From contig NZ_BCTL01000001.1 in assembly GCF_001571265.1 (NCBI RefSeq), positions 99,966-163,965 of the forward strand: a stretch of 64,000 nt of DNA, in the 5' to 3' direction. The notes under the pieces were generated by a model that searched no databases, had not been told where the DNA came from, and saw nothing but the letters and a program-made list of their open reading frames with translations. This stretch comes from Cedecea neteri NBRC 105707 = ATCC 33855 (lineage in GTDB: Bacteria > Pseudomonadota > Gammaproteobacteria > Enterobacterales > Enterobacteriaceae). Of the stretch, positions 18,990 through 27,571 are shown one piece after another. The first letter of the stretch is position 1; each line of letters starts with the position of its first letter. A program made the position numbers and the translations under genes.

Positions 18990-21026
18990 ATGAACAAACT
19001 GGCCATCGCCAGCTTGCTGTTCGTGGCAGGCAGTGCCCTGGCCCTGGACAACATTACCCGTGCCGATCAAATTCCTCAGTTAAAGGAAGAAGCTCAGCAC
19101 GCAACGGTAAGCGAGCGCGTGACCTCACGTTTTACGCGTTCGCATTACCGCCAGTTCGATCTGGATGCCAACTTCTCGGCAAAAATCTTTGACCGCTACC
19201 TTAATTTGCTGGATTACAGCCATAACGTGCTGTTGGCAAGTGACATCGCCCAGTTTGCCGCGAAGAAAGGGCAGATTGGCGATGAGTTGCGTAGCGGTAA
19301 GCTCGATGTCTTTTACGACCTCTATAATCTGGGGCAGAAGCGCCGTTTTGAACGCTATCAGTATGCCTTGAAGGTGTTAGCGAAGCCGATGGATTTCACC
19401 GGTAACGACACCATCAATCTGGATCGCAGCAAGGCTCCGTGGCCAACAAGCGTCGATGAGCTGGATAAGCTCTGGGATGCGAAAGTTAAATACGACGAAC
19501 TGAGCCTGAAGCTGACCGGTAAAACCGAGCAGGAAATTCGTGAAACCCTGACCAAGCGCTATCAGTTTGCCATTCGTCGTCTCACGCAAAGTAACAGCGA
19601 AGACGTGTTCTCGCTGGCGATGACCGCGTTTGCTCATGAGATTGACCCGCATACCAACTATCTCTCCCCACGCAGCACCGAGCAGTTCAACACCGAAATG
19701 AGCCTTTCTTTAGAGGGCATCGGCGCGGTATTGCAAATGGACGATGATTATACGCTGATCAACTCTATGGTTGCCGGTGGTCCTGCGGCGAAAAGCAAGG
19801 CTATTACCGTCGGCGATCGCATCGTTGGCGTAGGCCAGACGGGTAAACCGATGGTTGACGTGATCGGTTGGCGTCTGGACGACGTTGTGGCGCTGATTAA
19901 AGGGCCAAAAGGCAGCAAAGTTCGCCTTGAGATCCTGCCTGCGGGCAAAGGCACCAAAACGCGTACCGTGACGCTGACCCGTGAGCGTATCCGTCTTGAA
20001 GACCGCGCGGTCAAGATGTCGGTGAAGACGGTCGGCAAAGACAAAGTCGGCGTGCTGGATATTCCTGGCTTCTACGTTGGCCTCACTGATGATGTGAAGG
20101 TTCAGCTGCAGAAACTGGAAAAACAGAACGTGAAGAGCGTGATTATCGATCTGCGTTCTAACGGCGGCGGCGCGCTAACGGAAGCTGTGTCTCTGTCTGG
20201 TCTGTTTATCCCAAGTGGCCCGGTTGTTCAGGTTCGCGACAACAACGGCAAAGTCCGTGAAGATAGCGACACCGATGGCGTGGTCTACTATAAAGGGCCT
20301 CTGGTGGTGCTGGTTGACCGCTTTAGCGCCTCGGCATCTGAAATCTTTGCTGCGGCTATGCAGGACTATGGTCGCGCGCTGATTGTCGGCGAGCCGACCT
20401 TCGGGAAAGGTACCGTACAGCAGTACCGGTCGCTGAATCGCATTTACGACCAGATGCTGCGTCCGGAATGGCCTGCATTGGGTTCTGTTCAGTACACCAT
20501 CCAGAAGTTCTACCGCATTAACGGCGGCAGTACCCAGCGGAAAGGTGTTACTCCAGATATCATGATGCCAACCGGGACCGAGCAAACGGAAACTGGCGAG
20601 AAGTTCGAAGACAATGCGTTGCCTTGGGACAGCATCAATGCGGCGACCTACGTGAAGACCGGTGACCTTACGCCGTTCGAACCTGAGTTGCTGAAGCTGC
20701 ATCAGGATCGCATCGCCAAAGATCCTGAGTTCCAGTACATCATGAAGGACATTGCTCGCTTCAATGCCCTGAAGGAAAAACGTAACGTTGTTTCTCTGAA
20801 TTACGCCCAGCGTGAAAAAGAGAATCAGGAAGACGATGCTACTCGCCTGGCAAGAATCAACGATCGCTTCAAACGTGAAGGCAAAGCGCCGATTAAGAAA
20901 CTCGACGATTTGCCGAAGGACTACCAGGAAGCCGATCCGTATCTGGACGAAACGGTTCATATTGCCGTCGATCTGGCTGGCATAGAGCAGGACAGGCCGG
21001 CGGAGCAGCCGGCAGCGGCAAAATAA
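18990..21026 (+). CDS. prc: Tail-specific periplasmic protease Prc (Tsp)
   Basis: Periplasmic C-terminal processing protease (678 residues) that degrades misfolded or tagged proteins, matures FtsI and, with NlpI, controls the hydrolase MepS. The N-terminal signal peptide (about 1-18) is four residues shorter overall than that of E. coli. A PDZ domain lies around 235-310 (LEGIGAVLQMDD...GDRIVGVGQTG). The Ser-Lys dyad is S448 (FSASASE) and K473 (FGKGTVQ), equivalent to E. coli precursor positions 452 and 477. A DUF3340-type helical C-terminus follows. It lies downstream of proQ. Confidence 0.96.
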   Translation: MNKLAIASLLFVAGSALALDNITRADQIPQLKEEAQHATVSERVTSRFTRSHYRQFDLDANFSAKIFDRYLNLLDYSHNVLLASDIAQFAAKKGQIGDELRSGKLDVFYDLYNLGQKRRFERYQYALKVLAKPMDFTGNDTINLDRSKAPWPTSVDELDKLWDAKVKYDELSLKLTGKTEQEIRETLTKRYQFAIRRLTQSNSEDVFSLAMTAFAHEIDPHTNYLSPRSTEQFNTEMSLSLEGIGAVLQMDDDYTLINSMVAGGPAAKSKAITVGDRIVGVGQTGKPMVDVIGWRLDDVVALIKGPKGSKVRLEILPAGKGTKTRTVTLTRERIRLEDRAVKMSVKTVGKDKVGVLDIPGFYVGLTDDVKVQLQKLEKQNVKSVIIDLRSNGGGALTEAVSLSGLFIPSGPVVQVRDNNGKVREDSDTDGVVYYKGPLVVLVDRFSASASEIFAAAMQDYGRALIVGEPTFGKGTVQQYRSLNRIYDQMLRPEWPALGSVQYTIQKFYRINGGSTQRKGVTPDIMMPTGTEQTETGEKFEDNALPWDSINAATYVKTGDLTPFEPELLKLHQDRIAKDPEFQYIMKDIARFNALKEKRNVVSLNYAQREKENQEDDATRLARINDRFKREGKAPIKKLDDLPKDYQEADPYLDETVHIAVDLAGIEQDRPAEQPAAAK

Positions 21027-21035
21027 CTCTCCCAG

Positions 21036-21066
21036 ATGGGCACCCGAAACGGTGCCCATTTTTTTA
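21036..21066 (+). terminator. Rho-independent terminator after prc
   Basis: Perfect 9-bp stem ATGGGCACC/GGTGCCCAT with a CGAAAC loop (21036-21059) running into TTTTTTT. It lies 10 bp after the prc stop and separates proQ-prc from htpX. Confidence 0.92.
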
Positions 21067-21143
21067 CCTGTCTCCAGCGATGTAAGACAAATGCATACAA
21101 AATGTAAAGTTATGTATTATTAATCACTTGGCGGCGTCAGATG

Positions 21144-21172
21144 CTTGAAAATAGGCGGCGCGCCCCTACGAT
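21144..21172 (+). promoter_or_regulatory. Sigma-32-like promoter of htpX
   Basis: CTTGAAA (21144-21150), followed after 12 bp by CCCCTACGAT, resembles the heat-shock consensus CTTGAAA-N11-16-CCCCATNT. htpX is an established heat-shock gene, and the element is about 50 bp before the start codon. The -10 match is imperfect. Confidence 0.6.
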
Positions 21173-21220
21173 GTTGTGGAGCGCAAAGAGCGTGTTTTTA
21201 ACCGAGGTAAAAAGAAAATT

Positions 21221-22102
21221 ATGATGCGTATCGGGCTTTTCCTGCTGACCAACCTTGCGGTAATGGTCGTTTTCGGGCTGGTGCTAAGCCTGACGGGGAT
21301 CCAGTCGAGCAGCGTTCAGGGTCTGATGATCATGGCGGTCCTGTTTGGCTTTGGCGGCTCTTTTATTTCCCTGCTGATGTCAAAATGGATGGCATTACGT
21401 TCAGTAGGCGGTGAGGTAATTGAGCAGCCTCGTAATGAAACGGAGCACTGGTTGATGGAAACCGTGCGCCAACAGTCGCAGCAGGCAGGCATCGCCATGC
21501 CGCAGGTTGCGATTTATCATGCGCCAGACATTAATGCCTTTGCTACCGGAGCGCGGCGTAACGCTTCTCTGGTTGCGGTCAGTACAGGTCTGCTGCAGAA
21601 CATGAGCCGTGACGAAGCGGAAGCGGTTATCGCGCACGAAATCAGCCACATCGCCAACGGCGACATGGTGACCATGACGCTGATTCAGGGTGTGGTGAAC
21701 ACCTTCGTTATCTTTATCTCCCGTATCATCGCTCAGGTGGCTTCCGGCTTCCTGTCCGGGAACCGTGATGATAACGAAAGCAGTAACGGTAACCCGCTGA
21801 TTTACTTTGCGGTTGCCACGGTGCTGGAGCTGGTATTTGGTATTCTGGCGAGCATCATCACCATGTGGTTCTCACGCCATCGTGAATTCCACGCCGATGC
21901 CGGTTCTGCGAAGCTGGTGGGTCGCGAGAAGATGATTGCTGCGCTGCAACGCCTGAAAACCAGCTATGAGCCGCAGGAAGCCAGCAGCATGATGGCGTTT
22001 TGCATCAACGGTAAGGCCAAATCAATGAGCGAATTGTTCATGACGCACCCGCCGCTGGACAAACGTATCGAAGCGCTGCGCAGCGGCGAATACCTGAAGT
22101 AA
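21221..22102 (+). CDS. htpX: Membrane-bound zinc metalloprotease HtpX
   Basis: Inner-membrane M48 metalloprotease (293 residues, same as E. coli) that helps FtsH remove misfolded membrane proteins. Hydrophobic segments are at about 4-24 and 33-52, and two more around 155-215. The zinc site is HEISH at 139-143, with the third ligand in [14 protein letters not shown]. The start at 21221 (MMRIGLFLL) is preferred over 21176, which would put 15 unrelated residues in front. The gene has its own heat-shock-like promoter and ends in a hairpin shared with the convergent yebQ. Confidence 0.95.
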   Translation: MMRIGLFLLTNLAVMVVFGLVLSLTGIQSSSVQGLMIMAVLFGFGGSFISLLMSKWMALRSVGGEVIEQPRNETEHWLMETVRQQSQQAGIAMPQVAIYHAPDINAFATGARRNASLVAVSTGLLQNMSRDEAEAVIAHEISHIANGDMVTMTLIQGVVNTFVIFISRIIAQVASGFLSGNRDDNESSNGNPLIYFAVATVLELVFGILASIITMWFSRHREFHADAGSAKLVGREKMIAALQRLKTSYEPQEASSMMAFCINGKAKSMSELFMTHPPLDKRIEALRSGEYLK

Positions 22103-22117
22103 TTGAAACTCTGAAAT

Positions 22118-22149
22118 GAAAAAGCGTGCCCAGGCGGCACGCTTTTTTT
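22118..22149. terminator. Bidirectional terminator between htpX and yebQ
   Basis: AAAGCGTGCC/GGCACGCTTT stem (22121-22130, 22136-22145) with an A-run on the left and T-run on the right, positioned between convergent htpX and yebQ. Its right edge touches the yebQ stop codon. Confidence 0.9.
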
Positions 22150-23521
22150 ATGCCTGCACCCGGGGTTGCGAGATTCGCAGCCCGCTGACGACGGCGGCAA
22201 TGGTGGCAAATATGCCTGCAAGTATCAGCGAAGCGTGCGTTCCACTTGTGCCAAACAAGTTAAACATTAGCGCGACCAATGCGGCACCACAGCTTTGACC
22301 AAGCAGGCGGGCAGTCCCCAGCATACCGCTTGCGCCACCGCTGCGATGGCGGGGCGCTGAGGAGATGATGGTGTGGTTATTCGGGGACTGGAAGAGGCCG
22401 AATCCAGCGCCACACAACACCATACGCCAGATGATATCCAGGTCGGACGGATTGTGCGGTAGCATGGCCAAAGCAAACAACCCGCAGGCCATCACCAAAA
22501 GCCCGATAGCACCCATTAGCCCGGCATGAACTCGCTCGATAAGATAACCTGCCAGCGGCGCCATCACCATCGTTGCCAGCGGCCACGGCGTTAACAGTAG
22601 CCCGGTTTCAACCTCACTCCGCCCCAGCACGCTTTGCATAAAAAAGGGCAGGGAGACCAGCGCCAGCATCTGGGCGCCAAACGAACATATCGAGGTACCG
22701 ATAGACAACGAAAAAATTGGGATTCGCAGCAGGTCAACCGGCAGCAGCGGGAACGGAAGGCGTAGCTGGCGACGAATAAAGAAATAGCCAATCACCACCA
22801 GTGCGGCCAGCTCGCCAATAATCACTGAGCCGGGCTGGCCCTGCGAAAAGCCGCTGATAGCCGAAATAAGCAAGCCGAAGGTCAGGGCGTTCATTACCGC
22901 GCTCGGAATGTCAAAGCGCTGGCCCTGGGATTTTTGCTGATTGGGCGGTAAATAGCGCAGCGCCAGAATCAACGAAACAATGCCAATCGGCACGTTGATT
23001 AAAAACAGCCACTGCCAGGAGGCCACCGAAAGAATTGCAGCGGCAACGGTAGGACCTGCGGCGGAGGAGACGGCAACGATAAATGAATTAACACCCATCC
23101 CGCGGCCAAGAAAACGTTGAGGATAAATCAAACGAATGAGTGCGGTGTTCACGCTCATTAATGCCGCGCCGCCAAAACCTTGCAGCACTCGGGCAAAGGT
23201 GAGCATCGGCAGTGAGGTAGAAACGGCGCAAAACAGCGAGGTCAGGCAGAACAGGACCAGGCCGCACTGATAGATACGGCGGTAGCCAAAAATATCGCCG
23301 AGAAACGAGAGCGACAAAAGCGAGACAATAATGGCTATTTGATAGGCGTTTACCACCCAAATAGATTCCGCCGGGCTGGCATTCAAATCGTGTGCAATTG
23401 TCGGCAGAGCGACGTTAGCGATAGCGCCGTCCAGCACGGCCATCATGATCCCGAGCGCAATCGTGAAAATGGCACCGTAACGCTGGGGCGTCGGTAAGCC
23501 ATCGGATACTGATTTATCCAT
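22148..23521 (-). CDS. yebQ: YebQ, DHA2-type MFS transporter
   Basis: Predicted drug:proton antiporter of 457 residues (same length as E. coli YebQ), with about fourteen hydrophobic segments. Family signatures include MAVLDGAIANVALPTIAHDL (TM1 motif D1), GDIFGYRRIYQ (motif A) and the MSVNTALIRLIYP segment. Substrates are unknown. The start at 23521 (MDKSVSDGLPTPQRYG) is fixed by homology; an upstream in-frame ATG at 23665 would add 48 unrelated residues. It is divergent from kdgR. Confidence 0.9.
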   Translation of the reverse strand: MDKSVSDGLPTPQRYGAIFTIALGIMMAVLDGAIANVALPTIAHDLNASPAESIWVVNAYQIAIIVSLLSLSFLGDIFGYRRIYQCGLVLFCLTSLFCAVSTSLPMLTFARVLQGFGGAALMSVNTALIRLIYPQRFLGRGMGVNSFIVAVSSAAGPTVAAAILSVASWQWLFLINVPIGIVSLILALRYLPPNQQKSQGQRFDIPSAVMNALTFGLLISAISGFSQGQPGSVIIGELAALVVIGYFFIRRQLRLPFPLLPVDLLRIPIFSLSIGTSICSFGAQMLALVSLPFFMQSVLGRSEVETGLLLTPWPLATMVMAPLAGYLIERVHAGLMGAIGLLVMACGLFALAMLPHNPSDLDIIWRMVLCGAGFGLFQSPNNHTIISSAPRHRSGGASGMLGTARLLGQSCGAALVALMFNLFGTSGTHASLILAGIFATIAAVVSGLRISQPRVQA

Positions 23522-23697
23522 ATTTAAAATTTGGCTGTCTGAAGTCGTTAGGAGGGTAATGATTTTATCATCAATTAATCTTGTCAATGCCGCAGATTTG
23601 TAACGAATCAGCAGGCTTTGATTGCGGCTATCATAGGGCATCAATATACTAAAAAGCGGTTCCAATTTTTATAAAACAATAACACCCGAGGTGATGT

Positions 23698-24489
23698 ATG
23701 GCTCTCTCAGACCCCGATAAGCAGCCTGATGCAGTCTCTTCCGTGCTGAAGGTTTTCGGCATCTTACAGGCCCTTGGTGAAGAAAAAGAGATTGGTATCA
23801 CCGAACTGTCTCAGCGTGTCATGATGTCCAAAAGCACCGTGTATCGGTTTCTGCAAACAATGAAATCTCTCGGTTACGTGTCACAAGAAGAAGAATCGGA
23901 GAAATATGCCCTGACGCTGAAGCTTTTTGAACTGGGCAGCGGGGCATTGCAGAACATTGACCTTATCCGCAGCGCGGATATACAGATGCGTGAACTTTCC
24001 CGGCGAACGAAAGAAGCGATTCACCTGGGGGCGCTTGAGGACAGCAGTATTGTCTATATCCACAAAATAGATTCGCTTTATAACTTGCGTATGTATTCAC
24101 GTGTCGGACGACGGAATCCGTTGTATAGCACTGCCATAGGTAAGGTTTTGCTGGCGTGGCGGCCACACGACGAGATTCTGGAGATTCTTTCGGATGTTGA
24201 ATATGTTCGCAGCACGGAACGTACAATCGTCAGTACAGAAACCCTTCTCCCGGTGCTCGAGCAGGTGCGAGCGCAGGGCTATGGTGAGGACAACGAGGAA
24301 CAGGAAGAGGGGATTCGCTGTGTCGCGGTGCCGGTGTTCGATCGTTTTGGGGTTGTAATCGCGGGCATGAGCATTTCATTTCCAACAATTCGCTACACGG
24401 ATGAAGGGCTGGCTGAATACGTCCGCATTCTTCATCAGGCCGCGCGAACGCTGTCACAGCAAGTGGGCTATCACCATTATCCTTTCTGA
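23698..24489 (+). CDS. kdgR: KdgR, IclR-family repressor of pectin/KDG catabolism
   Basis: Transcriptional repressor of 263 residues that controls 2-keto-3-deoxygluconate and oligogalacturonate genes in enterobacteria. The N-terminal winged helix (about 14-75) includes ITELSQRVMMSKSTVYRFLQTM as recognition helices. The C-terminal IclR effector domain (about 90-260) includes YSTAIGKVLLAW and GIRCVAVPVFDRFGVVIAGMSIS. The GAGGTGATGT leader supplies the ribosome site. It is divergent from yebQ. A palindrome GGCCGCGT/ACGCGGCC (24503-24523) follows the stop but lacks a T-run. Confidence 0.94.
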   Translation: MALSDPDKQPDAVSSVLKVFGILQALGEEKEIGITELSQRVMMSKSTVYRFLQTMKSLGYVSQEEESEKYALTLKLFELGSGALQNIDLIRSADIQMRELSRRTKEAIHLGALEDSSIVYIHKIDSLYNLRMYSRVGRRNPLYSTAIGKVLLAWRPHDEILEILSDVEYVRSTERTIVSTETLLPVLEQVRAQGYGEDNEEQEEGIRCVAVPVFDRFGVVIAGMSISFPTIRYTDEGLAEYVRILHQAARTLSQQVGYHHYPF

Positions 24490-24531
24490 TTTTGTGAAAT
24501 CAGGCCGCGTAAAAAACGCGGCCCTGCCGCG

Positions 24532-24771
24532 TTAGCCGTTATCAATCGGCGTGTCGACTTTTCGCAGGAGCGGGCAGTCGGTTAAGCCAATAATCCCGCT
24601 GTCGGTGTGAATAAACTGTGCTGTCACGGTATTACGTGCCGTCAGGTATTTACATTGCAGCCCAAGCCCTGCCGCATTTTCTTTACTGCCGACTAAAACG
24701 CCATAGCCTGAAAGCAACAAGCCAATCCAAATGATGGCGATAACAACAATCGTACGAATGATCGCTCGCAT
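24532..24771 (-). CDS. yobH: YobH, small membrane/exported protein
   Basis: 79-residue protein with the E. coli YobH pattern: IIRTIVVIAIIWIGLLLSGYGVLVGSKENAAGLGLQC, and GLTDCPLLRK near the end. One N-terminal hydrophobic segment (about 3-22) anchors or exports it; two cysteines follow. Function unknown. The start at 24771 has GAGGT 4 nt upstream, better than the longer start at 24786. It is convergent with kdgR and divergent from mgrB. Confidence 0.88.
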   Translation of the reverse strand: MRAIIRTIVVIAIIWIGLLLSGYGVLVGSKENAAGLGLQCKYLTARNTVTAQFIHTDSGIIGLTDCPLLRKVDTPIDNG

Positions 24772-24872
24772 ACTGACCTCAAACATGAATCCAATCCTGC
24801 ATCAACCCTACTCTAAATAATTGACATCACAATCTGATGATTCTGAAATGAAAAAGCAGGAAACGTTACTCA

Positions 24873-24894
24873 TGGTTTAGTTGGTTAGTGTTAA
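24873..24894 (+). promoter_or_regulatory. Possible PhoP-binding region of mgrB
   Basis: TGGTTTAGTTGGTTAGTGTTAA contains one clear PhoP half-site (GGTTTA) and a degenerate second repeat, 37-58 bp before the mgrB GTG. mgrB is a known PhoP-activated gene. The match is partial, so this is tentative. Confidence 0.4.
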
Positions 24895-24930
24895 ATTACC
24901 GAAATTCTATGGTCAAGAGGTGGCGATGTA

Positions 24931-25074
24931 GTGAGAAAGTACAGATGGGTGATCGTTTTGGTGATTGTTGTTACCTGCCTGCTGCTATGGACTCAAATGA
25001 TAAATGTGATGTGCGACCAGGATGTGCAATTTTTCAGCGGCATTTGTACCATTAATAAATTTATCCCCTGGTAG
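24931..25074 (+). CDS. mgrB: MgrB, feedback inhibitor of PhoQ
   Basis: 47-residue single-span inner-membrane protein that inhibits the sensor kinase PhoQ; its loss gives colistin resistance in Klebsiella. The start is GTG (24931), just after an in-frame-incompatible ATGTAG, with AAGAGGTGG upstream. The membrane segment is [15 protein letters not shown] (about 6-20), and the periplasmic tail carries the required cysteines in [13 protein letters not shown] and ends in FIPW. The gene is intact, implying normal PhoPQ feedback. Confidence 0.95.
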   Translation: MRKYRWVIVLVIVVTCLLLWTQMINVMCDQDVQFFSGICTINKFIPW

Positions 25075-25128
25075 TGATTTTTCTCTCTCTGCCTCAGGTG
25101 TAGAATGCGTTTTTTTTGAGGTGGTAAG

Positions 25129-25410
25129 ATGAACGAATTGGGTTTTAGTGCTTTAACTATCATGCCGCTGGCGATATCGCTAGTGACGTTGATTGTCGGT
25201 CTTGTCCTGTGGTTTTTTGTCAATCGTTCCAGTAGCCGTGCAAACGAACAGATTGCACTGCTCGAAGAGCTGGTGGATTTACAGAAGCGTCAAAATGCCT
25301 TGCTACGCCGTTTGTGCGAAGCGAACGAACCTGAGCCGGAACACAAACCGGCTGCGAAGGTTGAAGAAGAAAATGACGACGACTTTGTGCGTCTGGTAGC
25401 GGAACGCTAA
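25129..25410 (+). CDS. yebO: YebO, small membrane protein
   Basis: 93-residue protein homologous to E. coli YebO. One membrane segment (about 10-30, IMPLAISLVTLIVGLVLWFFV) is followed by a coiled-coil-like region (NEQIALLEELVDLQKRQNALLRRLCEANEPE) and an acidic C-terminus ending VRLVAER. Function unknown. GAGGTGGTAAG precedes the ATG. It lies 54 bp after mgrB on the same strand, so it could be part of the PhoP-driven transcript. Confidence 0.9.
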   Translation: MNELGFSALTIMPLAISLVTLIVGLVLWFFVNRSSSRANEQIALLEELVDLQKRQNALLRRLCEANEPEPEHKPAAKVEEENDDDFVRLVAER

Positions 25411-25426
25411 TCTGGCTGGAGGTGGG

Positions 25427-26428
25427 ATGAGCTGGAAAAACCCTTGGTACAATCCACTGTTATCCCACCATTTGCCCGAGGGGTTTCGCAATACGGAACC
25501 CGCGATACGGCAGCCTGGTGACGTCCAAAAGTGGCGGCAGGAGCGCAAAGCGCAGAAGCTTCCACATCCTCCCGGTGAAGGTTACTCCGCATTTATTGAA
25601 CGCTGGTGGCAACAGGCCAATCTGAGCGGCAGCGATGACCGCGTATGGTGGCTGGGGCATGCCAGCCTTTTATTACGGCTTAATGGCCATTTTTTGCTGA
25701 CCGATCCTGTATTCTCCCGTCGTGCATCTCCGGTTTCGTTTGCCGGTCCTGCCCGGCGAACCGAAGTCCCGCTCGATCTCAACCAGTTATCTCGACTGGA
25801 TGCCGTGCTCATTTCCCATAATCATTACGACCATCTGGATAAAAAAACGGTTCGCCGGTTGATTAAGCGTTTTCCCGACGTTCATTTTTTTGTGCCTCTG
25901 GGCCTGAAGGCGTGGTTCAGCCAGCGCGGCATTGAGCAGGTAACAGAGCTGGACTGGTGGCAAAGCTTTAACTGGTGTGGCATGGTTTTCACTGCCGTGC
26001 CGGCCCGACACTGGAGTATGCGAACGTTTTGGGATCGTAATCGTTCGCTTTGGTGCGGCTGGGTTGTAGAGCAGGGGCCTTGGCGTTTTTGGTTTAGCGG
26101 TGACTCCGGTTACACTGAGTCGCTGATCGAGATAGCGAAACGTCTGGGGCCGTTTGATATGGCCGCGTTGCCCATTGGTGCCTACGAACCTCGCTGGTTT
26201 ATGGGGGATCATCACATGGACCCTCAGCAGGCAGTGACTTTATGGCAAGCGATCGGGAAACCCGCGACAATTCCTATTCACTGGGGCGTATTCGAACTGG
26301 CCGATGAGTCTCTCGATAAGCCGCCAAAAGAATTGCTTGCGGCCCTGCACGAGCGGGGGGAAAACCACGATCTGTTTTCACCGCTGCGAATCGGTCAAAG
26401 TTTGCGCTTTAGCAAAGATAAGAATTAA
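25427..26428 (+). CDS. MBL-fold metal-dependent hydrolase (NAPE-PLD/RomA-like)
   Basis: Metallo-beta-lactamase-fold hydrolase of 333 residues, resembling N-acyl-phosphatidylethanolamine phospholipase D and the RomA proteins of enterobacterial ram loci. The metal motif is SHNHYDHLD (HxHxDH). Further candidate ligands are the His of PARHWS, the Asp of FSGDSGY and the His of IPIHWG. No signal peptide is seen. The NPWYNPLLSHHLPEGFRN N-terminus is typical of this subfamily. The substrate is unknown. It starts 16 bp after the yebO stop, so probably co-transcribed. E. coli K-12 has no such gene here; it looks like an accessory addition. Confidence 0.8.
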   Translation: MSWKNPWYNPLLSHHLPEGFRNTEPAIRQPGDVQKWRQERKAQKLPHPPGEGYSAFIERWWQQANLSGSDDRVWWLGHASLLLRLNGHFLLTDPVFSRRASPVSFAGPARRTEVPLDLNQLSRLDAVLISHNHYDHLDKKTVRRLIKRFPDVHFFVPLGLKAWFSQRGIEQVTELDWWQSFNWCGMVFTAVPARHWSMRTFWDRNRSLWCGWVVEQGPWRFWFSGDSGYTESLIEIAKRLGPFDMAALPIGAYEPRWFMGDHHMDPQQAVTLWQAIGKPATIPIHWGVFELADESLDKPPKELLAALHERGENHDLFSPLRIGQSLRFSKDKN

Positions 26429-26974
26429 TTATTATTGTCTGCAATGACGGCTTTATTTCTGTCGAGCTAAATTACCCCCCCCCTGGCAATCACGCATTAA
26501 AGGCATCGAAACGTTTTTATTGCCTTATTCTGGGGCAAAGTGTCATTAAACTTTCATTATATTGGTGCAAAATAACAGCGGTGTTGTACAGGCTTTATTC
26601 TGTTGGGCGTAAAAAATACAGCAATGTAATCCGGTGACCGGTCACAATGACTTGCTTTAGGTTAATTTGTGCATAGATATGCATAAAAAATCATAAAGAT
26701 ATATCCTCAAAAGCGGATTTTATTAAGCGAATATCTGGACGAAAAGTACGGTTTACGCTAAGGTTCAGAAGTTGTCGGAATGTTGTTAAAACACAACCTG
26801 TTGCGACAATTTTCTATGATGAAAATATACGTCAAAAAACGCAGATTACTTTCTTAAGGTAATCGTGTAATTTTCTGAATCTGTGCGGCAGATCGACACA
26901 TGCTTAAAAATGGCTTGCCATTGTTTACGTTGTGTGTGATAACACGTTGGGTTAAACGAGGTACAGTTCTGTTT
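26429..26974 (+). promoter_or_regulatory. Long leader/promoter region of yobF-cspC
   Basis: This 546-bp gap holds no convincing gene. It is AT-rich and includes a nine-C homopolymer (26475-26483), a promoter-like stretch (TTTCATTATATTGG... around 26550-26570), the perfect palindrome GTGACCGGTCAC (26634-26645), and a probable long 5' leader preceding yobF. Cold-shock-type genes often have long structured leaders; the transcription start cannot be placed. Confidence 0.5.
26634..26645. repeat. 12-bp perfect palindrome GTGACCGGTCAC
   Basis: A perfect dyad in otherwise AT-rich DNA, 330 bp before yobF. It resembles a protein operator, but I do not recognise the regulator. Confidence 0.55.
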
Positions 26975-27118
26975 ATGTGTGGCATTTTCAGTAAAGAAGA
27001 CCTGAGTAAACACGTTGTCGTTGAATACCGCTTCTCTGCCGAGCCTTATATTAGTGCCTCATGCAGTAATGTCTCTGTTTTATCTAAGTTATGCCTGCGG
27101 GCGAAGAATACAATCTAA
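26975..27118 (+). CDS. yobF: YobF, small stress-related protein
   Basis: 47-residue protein closely matching E. coli Yob[21 protein letters not shown] start and [18 protein letters not shown] end. E. coli YobF accumulates in stress; its mechanism is unknown. It is read from 26975; a longer frame from 26900 exists but the conserved protein starts at MCGIF. cspC begins 12 bp after the stop, the conserved yobF-cspC operon. Confidence 0.9.
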   Translation: MCGIFSKEDLSKHVVVEYRFSAEPYISASCSNVSVLSKLCLRAKNTI

Positions 27119-27130
27119 GGAATTTGCAAA

Positions 27131-27340
27131 ATGGCAAAGATTAAAGGTCAAGTTAAGTGGTTCAACGAGTCTAAAGGTTTTGGTTTCATTACTCCAGCTG
27201 ACGGCAGCAAAGATGTATTCGTACACTTCTCTGCAATCCAGGGTAACGGCTTCAAAACTCTGGCTGAAGGCCAGAACGTTGAATTCGAAATCCAGGACGG
27301 CCAGAAAGGCCCTGCTGCAGTTAACGTGACTGCCATCTAA
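27131..27340 (+). CDS. cspC: Cold-shock-domain protein CspC
   Basis: 69-residue single cold-shock domain binding single-stranded RNA/DNA; constitutive at 37 degrees in E. coli, it acts as an antiterminator and stabilises rpoS mRNA. RNP1 is KGFGFI (15-20) and RNP2 is VFVHF (29-33). The sequence is essentially that of E. coli CspC. AAGGAATTTGCAAA precedes the ATG. It is the second gene of yobF-cspC. Confidence 0.97.
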
Positions 27341-27385
27341 TTCTTCTGGATTAGAGCTCAGGCGCGAATAACGCCGAATTGAGAT

Positions 27386-27412
27386 AAAAGCCCCGTTTCG
27401 ACGGGGCTTTTT
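27386..27412 (+). terminator. Rho-independent terminator after cspC
   Basis: AAAGCCCCGT-TTCG-ACGGGGCTTT: a 10-bp stem with a UUCG tetraloop, followed by TT. It ends the yobF-cspC transcript. Confidence 0.92.
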
Positions 27413-27571
27413 CATGTCTGTTGCTAACCTGCTGTTTTTCAAATTATTAACAGACTGAATCATTTGTTGCCTCTTGTTGCAAAGCTGCGAAGGTTTTAGC
27501 ACTGTTCTCCCGGTAAAAATGGTCAAATCTGGTTAAATCTTTCAATCGCTTAGGCCGTTCCAGGAGTGGTT

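Noticed and set aside
20175..21059. 294-codon open frame antisense to prc
   Set aside because: Covers the prc coding region and its terminator; no recognisable domain.
24503..24523. GGCCGCGT/ACGCGGCC palindrome after kdgR as a terminator
   Set aside because: There is no T-run on either strand, so a rho-independent terminator is not supported; mentioned only in the kdgR entry.
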